Assembly: GCA_035772405.1 (NCBI GenBank)
Contig: JAYKKM010000121.1
Coordinates: forward strand, 124,001-188,000
Length of the DNA: 64,000 nt
Origin: Chrysogorgia sp. JL179-B06
Taxonomy: Eukaryota > Cnidaria > Anthozoa > Scleralcyonacea > Chrysogorgiidae
Direction of reading: 5' to 3'
Part shown: in pieces, positions 48,986 to 59,000 of the stretch
Position numbering within the stretch: the stretch's first letter is position 1
How the letters are laid out: the number at the start of each line of letters is the position of its first letter
Notes under the pieces: model-generated
The model's input: only the letters and a program-made list of their open reading frames with translations
What the model was told of the DNA's origin: nothing
Database searches by the model: none
Translations under genes and position numbers: made by a program

Positions 48986-50100
48986 AACAGACGCATAGAA
49001 ATTTGGAAAGTGGAAAAACCATTGCACTGATTGAAAGTAGGGGAAAAGATATTCCCAAAATGTTGAAACAACGCCGTCATCAGCAACAAGAATATCGTCA
49101 AATGGGACGGAATATTTCAGATGATGAACAAGCATACAGCCAAGAAATCACAAGAAAAAAGAACATCAAAATAACTAAAGACATTGCACAGTTGCCATTA
49201 AATTTTGCTGTACCGATAACACCGTCCAGTCACGTGTCCCCTCGGCAAGCGAAGTCGTCACCACGGCAAGCAAAGCTACCCCCCCTGCAGGTAAATTCAT
49301 CGCCTCAAGAACAGGAGGGTTACATACATCCTCTACTCCTGCAAGCGAAGTATAACACGTCGCCACGGCAAGTACCGCCTCTATTATCGCAAGAACAGTA
49401 TAATATACCGCTTCAAACACCGCAACCAAAGTATAATGCATCTCCTATTCCACCGCAAACGATCTCACCGCCACGACCCGAAGATGAATTAGATAATTAC
49501 ATATACGATATGCCCATTGATTTCTTCGGTCAAATCCCTATTCCTTCTCCTGCGAATTTAATACGAATGTGTGATGAAATGGTACCCGTTCAACAAGGAA
49601 AACAATTATTACAAATTGTGGATGAATTAGCAAATGCTCTTTCTCCCACATTATCTCCTATTCCTCTTTCACCACCACCACCACAACTACCACCCCCATC
49701 TAATTCACCCCACCCATTATTTCCAGTATGTGAAGAAGAGGAAGAAGAAGAAGAGGAAGACGACCGAGAAGTATTGAACGATCCGCCATTGAAGAAAAGA
49801 TGTTATAAACGTTCGTTAATATATATGAAACGTGAAAAAAAAGGTGATGAACATCATGAAGAAAAACGAATGACAATCTATTCGAATTATGATCAAGATA
49901 TTATTTGCACACAACGCGATAAATATCGTGAGTTAGAGGGTCTCTATATTGAGAAACTATATATAAATAAACAATATATGCAATGGCGTTCTAGAAAATT
50001 TACGAGTGACCTTATGGAAAAACGATATATAATGGATAATAATAAGGATTTGAAACGAAAGACTGATTTAAAAAAAAAGAAACCGAAATGTATAAAATGA
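48973..50100 (+). CDS. Proline-rich protein with histone H3 tail-like N-terminus
   Basis: 375 residues. The N-terminus is MARVKQTHRNLESGK. After removal of Met it aligns with the H3 tail from Ala1 to Lys14 (A, R, K4, Q5, T6, R8, G13 and K14 identical). A basic segment (KMLKQRRHQQQ) follows, then residues 75-260 rich in Pro, Gln and Ser with repeats of SPRQAK and QAKYN, an acidic run of about 12 Glu/Asp, and a lysine-rich helical end. The low-complexity body suggests a disordered scaffold. It lies next to other accessory genes of the AT-rich element. Mimicry is inference. Confidence 0.65.
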   Translation: MARVKQTHRNLESGKTIALIESRGKDIPKMLKQRRHQQQEYRQMGRNISDDEQAYSQEITRKKNIKITKDIAQLPLNFAVPITPSSHVSPRQAKSSPRQAKLPPLQVNSSPQEQEGYIHPLLLQAKYNTSPRQVPPLLSQEQYNIPLQTPQPKYNASPIPPQTISPPRPEDELDNYIYDMPIDFFGQIPIPSPANLIRMCDEMVPVQQGKQLLQIVDELANALSPTLSPIPLSPPPPQLPPPSNSPHPLFPVCEEEEEEEEEDDREVLNDPPLKKRCYKRSLIYMKREKKGDEHHEEKRMTIYSNYDQDIICTQRDKYRELEGLYIEKLYINKQYMQWRSRKFTSDLMEKRYIMDNNKDLKRKTDLKKKKPKCIK

Positions 50101-50137
50101 TATTGTTCTAAATAAAAATATCAGTAATGTGAAAAAC

Positions 50138-50536
50138 ATGGAGGTGTGGAATGTCATGGTAAAAGAGCTGGCACGTTTTGAAATAAAAATCAATAAAAAT
50201 ATGGAACAAAGTGTGTGGAAATGTCTTGACAAACATGAGAATTTATATAAAAATATTATTACCCATTTAAAATGTCCACGTGAACTTTTAGATGTTTATA
50301 ATCGTATGGACCGCCATGAAATTGGACAAATAATAGCATTTTTTGCTTTAATCCTGTGTTTTTTTAGATATAAACACATTGATAATGAGGAATATTATAT
50401 CAAATTGTATGTACGTCAAACAATTTTAGATTTTAGAAATTCACATCTTAAATTCATTTTATTCCCTCATGATAAAAAAACACACTCGTGGTTTTGGTTG
50501 GGGAATATATTCTTTGAATTTTTTAAATTAGTCTAA
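50138..50536 (+). CDS. Candidate Bcl-2-like apoptosis regulator
   Basis: 132 residues from ATG 50138 (an in-frame GTG lies 9 bp upstream). All-helical. A segment HEIGQIIAFFALILCFF resembles the BH1 motif (NWGR-IVAFF-F). About 50 residues later comes THSWFWLGNIFFEFF, in the place and shape of BH2 (WI..-GGW-.F). The length is similar to viral Bcl-2 proteins. There is no C-terminal anchor. It lacks the canonical NWGR, so this is a structural guess. Viral Bcl-2 proteins block mitochondrial apoptosis. Confidence 0.35.
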   Translation: MEVWNVMVKELARFEIKINKNMEQSVWKCLDKHENLYKNIITHLKCPRELLDVYNRMDRHEIGQIIAFFALILCFFRYKHIDNEEYYIKLYVRQTILDFRNSHLKFILFPHDKKTHSWFWLGNIFFEFFKLV

Positions 50537-51697
50537 ATACAATTTTTCAATACTCTGTATTATAATGTCAGGATCTTCAAAGTTAATATTATATGATTCT
50601 ATAATACTCTTAATAATAAAAATAGTTGATGTAGGAGTATTAGATCTAATCCTTACCTTTATAGAATAATTATATATTATATCCATATACGGAGGGTAAT
50701 ATTGTAAACTAAGAGGGCTATTATTTTGTATAATACTATTATTTTTAACTTGATCTGAAAATAAACTGACTTTAAACTTATGGGGTTCACTTGTCTTATA
50801 GAATAATTTAAACCAATAAGAGTATTTCTGACAATTTTTATAACAACATGTACAGGGCGGGGTTTTCGTTCGTATCAGCTTAACAATCTTATCGAGATTA
50901 AAAGTATAAACCCTATCGTTACTAGTTTTAAGTTTTGATATTGGATTATGATTTTCGCAAAAGAAAATAAAACAGCATACAAGTTGATACACTATTTTCT
51001 CAAAAGTATCTAAATTATGTAGATAAAAAAAAGCAGCCTTCAAATAAAATGGATCTATAAAATATAAATAAATACAGCAATATGTAAATTCATGACTAAA
51101 ACAACGATTAATTCTATGTATTGTATTACAAAGATAAGTTCCTCCATACCCTATCGCTTTAGGAATTGTACTTTGCTTATCATTAATAGTAACAGAAATA
51201 AAGTGGTAAATATCATTTCTTGGATGATAACTGGTTTGAATTTCAATAAAAAAATTATCAGAATGATTATCATTCAAATGAAAAATAGATTTCATTAATG
51301 TTTGATCGGGTATTAATAGTAATTTGTGATAACGCTCACAGAGTTTTTCACCATAAATATAATATTTTCGTTGTGTATGAACAACGGGGATTATATAGTG
51401 TTGTTTATCTGTTAAGATTCGCCAATCCTTGCATTCATCTTGGTTCATTTCAGGTTTCATTTTTTCAATATAGGCGTAGTCTTTATATCCCTGACCAAGT
51501 TGTCTCGATTCAAATTCCATACATTCGATAATTCCCCCATAGTAATAGTCACATAAGTCACAGACGGCAAATAATAATCCAATGTATCGGTTACGAAAAT
51601 GCTGTATATAATACACAATTTTCAATATCGTCTTAATATTGGGACCGTGATCATTAGCTTCTGCATAGCTTCTTTTATCACCAATGTTTAACGACAT
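50528..51697 (-). CDS. Uncharacterised 389-residue protein
   Basis: From ATG 51697 (MSLNIGDKRSYAEAND). Rich in Tyr, Ile, Cys and Asn; includes a CTCCYKNCQKYSYW cluster near residue 280 and several hydrophobic stretches (CCFIFFCEN). No family recognised. It is convergent with the Bcl-2-like gene, overlapping its end by 9 bp. Intact frame in a strongly AT-rich region, so it is probably real. Confidence 0.6.
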   Translation of the reverse strand: MSLNIGDKRSYAEANDHGPNIKTILKIVYYIQHFRNRYIGLLFAVCDLCDYYYGGIIECMEFESRQLGQGYKDYAYIEKMKPEMNQDECKDWRILTDKQHYIIPVVHTQRKYYIYGEKLCERYHKLLLIPDQTLMKSIFHLNDNHSDNFFIEIQTSYHPRNDIYHFISVTINDKQSTIPKAIGYGGTYLCNTIHRINRCFSHEFTYCCIYLYFIDPFYLKAAFFYLHNLDTFEKIVYQLVCCFIFFCENHNPISKLKTSNDRVYTFNLDKIVKLIRTKTPPCTCCYKNCQKYSYWFKLFYKTSEPHKFKVSLFSDQVKNNSIIQNNSPLSLQYYPPYMDIIYNYSIKVRIRSNTPTSTIFIIKSIIESYNINFEDPDIIIQSIEKLYLD

Positions 51698-51703
51698 TCT
51701 CAA

Positions 51704-52168
51704 AAACGAGAACGTGTATGTTAAAGAAATCGACTTGTATATATATACTATTTTTCCCCTTCATTTCTACATGTAGAATTTAACACGATTTTGATCAAAA
51801 AATTGAAAAAAGTATTATTGTATAAACTAATCCCACGAGTATATAATATATCAACTGATTTGACGTGTGTTTTAGAACAACATTAGGGATTCGTGTCGTT
51901 AATCCCACAGTATTGCGGGAACTAATCCCCGTGTATTTGTTTAGAAGAAAATCGCTAATTATGGATTCGCGTCTCTAATTCCCCAAACACATATTCATTG
52001 TATACGAGTATCACAAATCATCGGGATGACATGAAAGCTTTAATCAATGAACTCTGATTGGTCAAACTAATCTATCCACAGTAACGCATAGTAACGCGGG
52101 ATACAATTATAAAAGCCGATGTAGCGTCGAAAATAATAAATATCAGTCTGAGTGTTGGAGAGTGAGAG
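51704..52168. promoter_or_regulatory. Divergent intergenic region with ACTAATCCC motifs and TATA boxes
   Basis: 465 bp between head-to-head genes. The complement of GGGATTAGT appears as ACTAATCCC at about 51826 and 51920, with relatives at 51885, 51900 and 51975. TATATATATA (51737-51746) serves the left gene. TATAAAAG (52108-52115) stands 54 bp before the right gene. GATTGGTC (about 52047) is an inverted CCAAT box. Confidence 0.5.
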
Positions 52169-52939
52169 ATGGCAAAAATATTTGAGAACGTGAACAGCGA
52201 AATTAAAGAAGACTTCATACCGTTAGAGACAACTGAGAAGAATGAAGAGACTATCGAAGAGTTGTATGCGGGTAAATATAATTGTGCATTAAACAAATGT
52301 AAAGAAGAAATATCCCAAGAACGACAGAAATTATTTTTATCGTGTATCACACATATAATGGATTGTGAATGTTACCAGTTTAGGGGAGAGAGACCCAGTT
52401 ATCGTGAAGTAACTCTTCTTGAACTTCAAACGAAGAAGTATTTTATTTATCATTGTTATGATAGCAGGTTAAAACCCTACAAAGAACTAACTCGAAGGGA
52501 ACGGTCTACTGTCTACTATCAATATCGATGTCATGGACTAGACTATTTATCTGAAAAAAAATCAAGAGATTATTTTAGTCAAAGTGAACTTATAAATAGA
52601 TTAAGTTATTTATTTCGTAATGTTTTTCCCCCGAATGCTATTATCGGGTATAAAGGTGGTGATAAAGAATCGTCGTTAGTTAAAACACTTCAAGAAAAAA
52701 CTATTTTACATTGTGTGAATCTTGAATATTTTGGAATTGAGAAGTACGATTATTTACTTTCGTTTTATAATGTTAAACCAAGAAATTGTTGGTATCATAC
52801 TAGTGAACCCACATGTTTATTGTATCATTGTAGTTTGTTTGAATGTCTTTTATTTGCTGCATGTTTGTTTCGTAAATTAGAAGATGTGGATAATGAACGA
52901 TCTGTACTCTCTATGTATGATAAGGAATTTAATTTTTAA
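52169..52939 (+). CDS. Uncharacterised protein with HC-C cluster
   Basis: 256 residues, ATG MAKIFENVN. The C-terminal half shows IIGYKGGDKESSLVKTL, then LHCVNLEYFGIEKYDYL, then CWYHTS...CLLYHCSLFECLLF. This order (KG-x-K, NLE-x-G, C-x2-H, HCSL-EC) resembles a recurrent virus-derived protein type with a possible RNase H-like exonuclease fold, recalled from invertebrate genomes. I cannot name it. It has a TATA box at the expected distance. Confidence 0.5.
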   Translation: MAKIFENVNSEIKEDFIPLETTEKNEETIEELYAGKYNCALNKCKEEISQERQKLFLSCITHIMDCECYQFRGERPSYREVTLLELQTKKYFIYHCYDSRLKPYKELTRRERSTVYYQYRCHGLDYLSEKKSRDYFSQSELINRLSYLFRNVFPPNAIIGYKGGDKESSLVKTLQEKTILHCVNLEYFGIEKYDYLLSFYNVKPRNCWYHTSEPTCLLYHCSLFECLLFAACLFRKLEDVDNERSVLSMYDKEFNF

Positions 52940-52986
52940 AAATTATTCTCTCCTGAACATTTTACCTAAATAAAAAAATACACTTT

Positions 52987-53265
52987 TTGATTTTAAAAAA
53001 AAATATTGAATGTATTTTCCTTTTATTTTTAGAAACACAAAGATTGTTTAAAAAATTATCAAAAGCACATTTAAGAAATGTTTATATTTTAAAAATAAAA
53101 CGTACATTAGAACGTTATTATTTTGTTAAAGATGTACATGTTATCAAAAACACTATTTTTGTTAAAATAGAAGGAGAGAGAAGTTTTAAAAAAAATAAGA
53201 TGATCATAGAAACTCTTTGTACATTTAAATATATAAAAAATGATATCATTGTACGTATAGTATAA
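52987..53265 (+). CDS. Lysine-rich frame without ATG
   Basis: The frame opens at TTG 52987 and has no in-frame ATG near its start. Reads ETQRLFKKLSKAHLRNVYIL and GERSFKKNKMIIETLCTF. It may be the 3' exon or remnant of a gene, or use a non-ATG start. Family unknown. Confidence 0.35.
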   Translation: MILKKNIECIFLLFLETQRLFKKLSKAHLRNVYILKIKRTLERYYFVKDVHVIKNTIFVKIEGERSFKKNKMIIETLCTFKYIKNDIIVRIV

Positions 53266-53305
53266 ATAAAACGTTCATAATTTTTTTTCTCTTATTGGAA
53301 TTAAA

Positions 53306-53989
53306 ATGAGTCAGAAAAAAATCATCCATTATAATGAACGTTTTTATCTTACGAATCCAAGAAAATTCGGGACAATTGCGTTAAAATCAGCAAATAATAT
53401 ATATGAGTTTCAAGAAGTGTCTTGGAAACACGGTGTAATACCCGCGAGTTTTCTTAACGGTTTATATAAATTTAAAACAAATATTCGTGCTCCAGGTCCA
53501 AATACTGATTTTTCATTGACATTTAGTAACAATAGAAAATTTCAAACAGATAAACAGGCTTATCTTACAGGAGAATTAGAAGCAAGAAAAAAAGATTGGT
53601 ATAAACGAAAAATAATTCATAGTATTGATGTAAAACTTAAAAATAATATTCGTGAATCATATAACGGGGCGTTAGGATGGAGTATTGTTCAAGTTAAAAA
53701 AGAGATATTCGAACAGGGTGATCTTGGCTCATATATTGCAAAACCTAATAAACCCTATTTTAGCTCTAATCAATTGTTTATTGATCCCGAGCAAAATTTC
53801 TTTAACGGTGATAAACGTTTTGTAGATTTAGCTTATAATTTACCTGCTGACGAAGATTTTATATTGATTCAAAACATTAAATTTATAGATGAAAATTTTT
53901 TGTGGAAATTTGGTCTTAAAATTGCCGAGGCAGATAAACCCTATAATGAATACGAAATTTCTATTGTTTATTCCGACGGATATACGTAG
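53306..53989 (+). CDS. Copy B: uncharacterised virion-type protein (227 residues)
   Basis: Intact frame, MSQKKIIHYNERFYLTNP to YEISIVYSDGYT. Beta-rich with a charged middle (ELEARKKDWYKRKIIHSIDV) and NLPADEDFILIQNIKFID. No signature motif. Size and context would suit a penton or other vertex protein of this virus (inference). Copy A keeps the same frame from the window start. Confidence 0.7.
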   Translation: MSQKKIIHYNERFYLTNPRKFGTIALKSANNIYEFQEVSWKHGVIPASFLNGLYKFKTNIRAPGPNTDFSLTFSNNRKFQTDKQAYLTGELEARKKDWYKRKIIHSIDVKLKNNIRESYNGALGWSIVQVKKEIFEQGDLGSYIAKPNKPYFSSNQLFIDPEQNFFNGDKRFVDLAYNLPADEDFILIQNIKFIDENFLWKFGLKIAEADKPYNEYEISIVYSDGYT

Positions 53990-54035
53990 ATAGGGGTCTA
54001 TATAAAGATCGTTTTATCAAAGGGGATCACGTGTC

Positions 54036-54627
54036 ATGGAGTTTCAGCGCGTACAAAATCAAGAGGGATATAAGATTTATCATGATTTAACACAATATAG
54101 TTATGTGGAAGCCGTTTTTTTTTTGGTATTTAGTAGGAAGTATGGAAATTGAAAAATCAAGATATCATCTACTAATATCTATTGCTGATTATGAAGCATA
54201 TGTACGGTATAAATTTATACTGGAAGTAGAATGTTCAAAAAATCCCAAAATGTATGTTATGCATCATGAGGAACACGATATTCCAGAAGAATGTTATGAA
54301 TTTCTTCGTAAAATATGTGAAGCATGGAATGATGCTCTATCCCCACGTATCAACGACAAAAGAATTGGAGATATTTAAAGATACTAGATTATGATAGAAA
54401 ACATTGTTTTAGTTATGAGTGTTTTAGGAGTATTATACCATTATATTATGATTTTTTGGGTTTATAATAAAACTATAAAATACACTTGTAAAAAATGTAA
54501 AGGGGAATGCGAATGTAATGTGGATTACCCTAATTTCATCAGTGTAAATTTTAATGAAATAAGAGGTTGTAATGTAGAAAAATATTCAATGGACAATAAC
54601 ATCTTATGTAACGAAATAATACACTGA
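54036..54627 (+). pseudogene. Copy B: cysteine-rich uncharacterised protein, multiply broken
   Basis: Starts MEFQRVQNQEGYKIYHD. A T10 run at 54115-54124 (T8 in copy A) shifts the frame, a missing A near 54370 brings a stop, and an extra T near 54459 restores the copy A frame, after which the Cys cluster TCKKCKGECEC follows. Every lesion lies in or next to a homopolymer. Copy A has a different single break. Confidence 0.55.
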
Positions 54628-54648
54628 ATGTATTTTTTTATTTGAAAA

Positions 54649-54933
54649 TTAATACATTAAAAACTTTTCAACATGGTTTCTGGGTTTATGATATACAAGT
54701 CCTCCTTTTTGAAATTGTCTTTTGATTTTTCGCGTTTCTAGTTTTGCAATAATTTTTACTACTTTAGCTTTTTTTTTAAGCTCTTTTTTAAAATCGTTTA
54801 TAAAAAGTTTGCCGTATTTATTGACTGTTTTATTTCCTCCACGTTGCCTTTTTTTCCCTTTAAAAATACCTCCACGTTGCCTTTTTTTCCCCTTAAAATC
54901 ACCACCCCGTAATTCTCTTATTCTTCCTACCAT
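54649..54933 (-). CDS. Copy B: small basic protein with RGG-FKGKKRQ repeats
   Basis: Same 94-residue gene as 1289-1573, from ATG 54933 (MVGRIRELRGG). The twin RGG(D/I)FKGKKRQ repeats, the lysine-rich body and the end KPRNHVEKFLMY are preserved. Conservation in both copies supports a real gene. Possible core protein. Confidence 0.6.
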   Translation of the reverse strand: MVGRIRELRGGDFKGKKRQRGGIFKGKKRQRGGNKTVNKYGKLFINDFKKELKKKAKVVKIIAKLETRKIKRQFQKGGLVYHKPRNHVEKFLMY

Positions 54934-54935
54934 TG

Positions 54936-55488
54936 TTATGAAGGTTGTTTTCTCTGCCAATAGTTATCACCATAGTCTGCAAAAATTTCTTCATGGGCTT
55001 TTATATGTTTTATACTTTCTAAATACATTTTTTTATTATTGGGGTCGTAAACAAAATCGGAATTATTTTTTATATATAGAACCGGTTTTCCCATTATTCG
55101 CATAACGTGCTGCAGCGTGAGTTGTCAAATAAGCATCGATACACGTGTTTGCATCGTTACAAATACTATATACAGCATTTGTGTTTTTACCATATTTACG
55201 ATCCAATTTGGACTGTGTTGTTTTTTGACCCGTGTAATAAGAAATATTACGATCGGGTTTAAAAGGTTTTTTCCAAGCAAATAATCCTTCACCGGCATTG
55301 GGGATCGTTGATTTCTTGATACGTAAGTTATTTTGTTTTGCTAAATGAATCCAACATTTTTTTGTTTTTGCTGTTCGTTTACGACATCTTATTTTTTTTA
55401 AGGTTTTACTTCTACATTGAAGAACGTGACGTATACTTTGAGATTTATCATTGCGTCTTTTTTTTCGGGGTAACTTAACTCTTACCAT
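54936..55488 (-). pseudogene. Copy B: SET-domain lysine methyltransferase, frameshifted late
   Basis: The main frame (55063-55488) gives the basic leader (VKLPRKKRRNDKSQS), a CRSKT...CRKRTAKTKKC segment, and then the SET core including PNAGEGLFAWKK, SICNDANTCIDAYL and ARYANN. An extra T near 55070 shifts the frame before the closing FADYGDNYW-type segment, which remains readable in the next frame down to 54936. Copy A is intact at that point but broken elsewhere, so the breaks are private to each copy. Confidence 0.75.
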
Positions 55489-55494
55489 TTTGTT

Positions 55495-55809
55495 TTAAAA
55501 TATAGTTTTTATTCCTAAATAATCATTATTTTTTTCATGTGTCTGAATAAATTTTACCATACATTCAACTTTATAGATAATATCTTCGGGACAGTTGTAT
55601 ATTTCTTTTTTTAATTTTGTTATTCTTTGTTTTAAAATCTTTGATGAAATGGGTATTATCTTTTCTTTATCTTCTGTAAAATTTAGTAAACATTCCCTTA
55701 AAAGATACGGCGTAAATAATATTGAAGGATCATTATCTTGAATTTCATACCCGATATAAGGTGAGTTAGATGATTGTAAATAAATTTCAATATACACAAT
55801 TTCACTCAT
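55495..55809 (-). CDS. Copy B: uncharacterised 104-residue protein
   Basis: Intact, with only a few substitutions from copy A (2135-2449), mostly conservative. First gene of the minus-strand unit with the SET and basic protein genes. No family recognised. Confidence 0.65.
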   Translation of the reverse strand: MSEIVYIEIYLQSSNSPYIGYEIQDNDPSILFTPYLLRECLLNFTEDKEKIIPISSKILKQRITKLKKEIYNCPEDIIYKVECMVKFIQTHEKNNDYLGIKTIF

Positions 55810-55851
55810 ATTTTTTTTTACTCTCTTTTTTTTGTTTTAGTTTTTTTTAAA

Positions 55852-56022
55852 ATGGGTTCTTTATTCTCAAAAAAAATCCCTCCTATACTTACGTTGACAT
55901 GTATTAATATACAGGATTCATACGATGTTACTATTGATCGTGTTGATGGTGAAGACGAAAACATAAATAAAAATAAAACGGCATGTTTTTCTTGTTTTAG
56001 AAAAAAAAAAGAAGATGAATGA
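55852..56022 (+). CDS. Copy B: 56-residue protein with N-myristoylation-like start
   Basis: MGSLFSKK start and CFSCFRKKKEDE end, as in copy A (2492-2662), overlapping PolB by 8 bases. The Leu/Phe change at residue 5 is the only obvious substitution. Confidence 0.6.
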   Translation: MGSLFSKKIPPILTLTCINIQDSYDVTIDRVDGEDENINKNKTACFSCFRKKKEDE

Positions 56023-59000
56023 TGATCAGAAAAAATTAAAATATAGTCAAAAAGATATAGATAAAATTGTAAGTTTATTTAATAAGAAAAAAGAAAGTAA
56101 GAAAAATGAAAAAATAGACGATTATTTTTCTGTTAATCATATAGAAACTATTAGTAGAGAAAAATTTAAAGTCACTGAACAACATTTTTCTTTGGATGTT
56201 TCACGGGAAAAAACGGTTAATTTTATTAGTTTTATTCAATCGTTATCGTTGGTTTTTTCTTATTTAATTAACATTGCACGGGCAAATGTAAAAAGTGATG
56301 ATGATTATGTTAGATTTATCTTTAGTAATGCGCCAAAAAGTTTTTTCTCTACAGCCGTTTTACCCGTGAAAGACTTTGACGTTAAATATTTCTTAAATAT
56401 TATGGAAAAATTTATGCAGAGTAATAAAGAAATAATAGCTAATGGTTGGAATAGTAAAGTAATTGTTCAAACTTTTCCCGCAGGAATAAGTACAAATAAA
56501 AAAAAAAATAGTGTACTAAGGAAAAAAAGTATTTACAATAGTTTGAATAAGGGAAATGCTACAGATAAAGGTGGTGTGAAAAGTAATGTAAAAAAATATG
56601 GCCGTAAATTTCGCACGGGTGTATTTTATATTCTTAGCCATGTATTATTTCGTACAGTGAAAGATTGCTGTTTTGCTTTAGCAATATTAGTGGGTTTATC
56701 ATTTTTAAAACAAGACTATAAATATTTTATAATGAAAAGAAAACCCAATAAACCTGTGGATGATTTATTTACGTGTGAAGAAATTCGAAATGTATATCGG
56801 GAATGTGGGATACCCGAGGGTAATGTTGATGCTACACAGTTTAATTTTGTATATAATAATTATTTAAAAAAACAGGGTGTTGATTTGTTAGTGTATGCTG
56901 ACACTCATTCCGATAATATAATTTATGATTCACGAACTGATAGTGCAGGTAATCTTATTAAATTGACTAATGAAATTGTATGTTTATGGTTAAATAATAA
57001 TCATTACGATGTAGTCTTAAGCATAAAGGAATTTTCTAAACTCAGTACCAGTTCTTTTTGTGTTAAATGTATGAGTTATTTTACACGTCATGAATACGTC
57101 GATAATCACCTATGTACTACAAATAACTTAACTTGTTTACGATGTTATAAATATCCGAATAAGTGTAAAGATAAAAATAATAAACTTATTTGTAACAGTT
57201 GTGATATAATTTTTTATGATGAAAATTGTTTTACAAATCATTTAACAAATAAAATTTTTAAACCTTCTCATAGTAATTATGATCGTTTAACACCGTGTCA
57301 ATATTTTTTTTATTGTAAAACCTGTAACAAAATTTGTCCTGGATTCTTTTTCATTTTTTCTAATAAAACAGTTAAACATGATTGTAGCAAACGATTTTGT
57401 TTTCATTGTGATAAATACATGAAACAACCTCATTTTTGTTACGTGAAACCCCTTTCACTTGAATATAACAAGGGGAAAGAAAGTGAACCCACTTTATTTT
57501 TTTTTGATTTTGAAACAAAAGTAACCGAAACTAAATTGCTCGTACCGTTTTATTGTATCGTCCAAAAGGTATGTAAAAAATGTCAACATATTGAATTTAA
57601 AAAAACAAAAATATTTGAAAAAAAGGATCAAGAAATTATCGATAATACTATTGAAAAAGTTAGTTGTTGTGGGAATAGACAATTTATTTTTGATAACAAT
57701 GTTATTGAAACTTTATGTGAATTTATGTTTGAACAAACAAATTCCGTTTGGATAGCTCATAACGGGGGTAGATTTGATACTATTTTTATTTTAAAATATC
57801 TTTTAGAAATAAAACAGATAATGCCGAATACTATAATGAACGGAACTAAAATAATGAGTTTAATAATTAAAGAACAAAATATTAGAATCCTCGATAGTTA
57901 TTTGTTTTTTAGTATGAAATTAGCGGATATTCCAAAAGCAATGGATCTTCAAGGGGAATGTAAGGGATTTCATCCTTATGAATTTTACGATTTAACTTAT
58001 GAGGGTGACATTGTAGATCGGAAATTTTTTGATACGAAACATATGAATACAGCAACACTTAATGAATTTGAAAAATGGTATTTAGAAAAAAAGAAAGAGA
58101 AATATATATTTCGTAAAGAGATTTATTATTATTGTTGTAGTGATGTAGATATTTTAAGAAAGGGATGTGTTAAATTTTCTACAATGATAGGGACCATAGG
58201 TCATATCACCCCCTTTTATGCAAAGAATTGTATTACGATTGCTAGTTTGGCTTTGAAAGTGTATAGACTTAATTTTTAAAAAAAAATTGTGTAGGAATTA
58301 TTCCTGCTTCGGGGTATAGGGGGGGTGTAAAACAGAGTTTAATTGCTATTGATTGGTTAGATGAAATTAATCGAGAAATAGGAGGAAATTTAGAATATAT
58401 CTGTTCACAAAATGGGGAGAAAAACATTCTAGGACGTTTTGTCGATGGTTTTTATATTGATACGGTATATCAATTTCATGGTTGTTTTTATCACGGGTGT
58501 CCCAAATGTTTCGATCCCTATGCATTAAACGTTCTTACAAACGAAAAATTTAGTAATTTATATGCAAATACGCAACGTTTTTCTTGGACAATAAAAAATG
58601 CCGGTTACAAATTAATCGAGATGTGGGAATGTGATTATTTAGAAGAAAAAAAAATATACACAGAAACAATTAATTGAAAAGAAAAGAAAATTTTATCCGT
58701 TTACTCCTTTAACACCACGTGACGCATTATATGGAGGGCGAACTTCCCCCGTATGTTTATTTAAAGAAACAAAACCCAACGAACGAATAAGTTACGTAGA
58801 TTTTACATCGCTATACCCTGATGTACAAAAAAATTATGATTTTCCTGTGGGTCATCCTACTATTTTACTGGGCGAGGATTGTAATAAAATAAAAATCAAG
58901 GACATATTTGGTTTAGTAAAATGTTGTATTTCACCTCCTCGAAATATTTACTTTCCTGTTTTACCTGTTAGAATAGATGGGAAATTATTATTTCCATTAT

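Noticed and set aside
48973..50100. True histone H3 gene or fusion with H3 core
   Set aside because: Similarity stops after about 15 residues; no histone fold follows.
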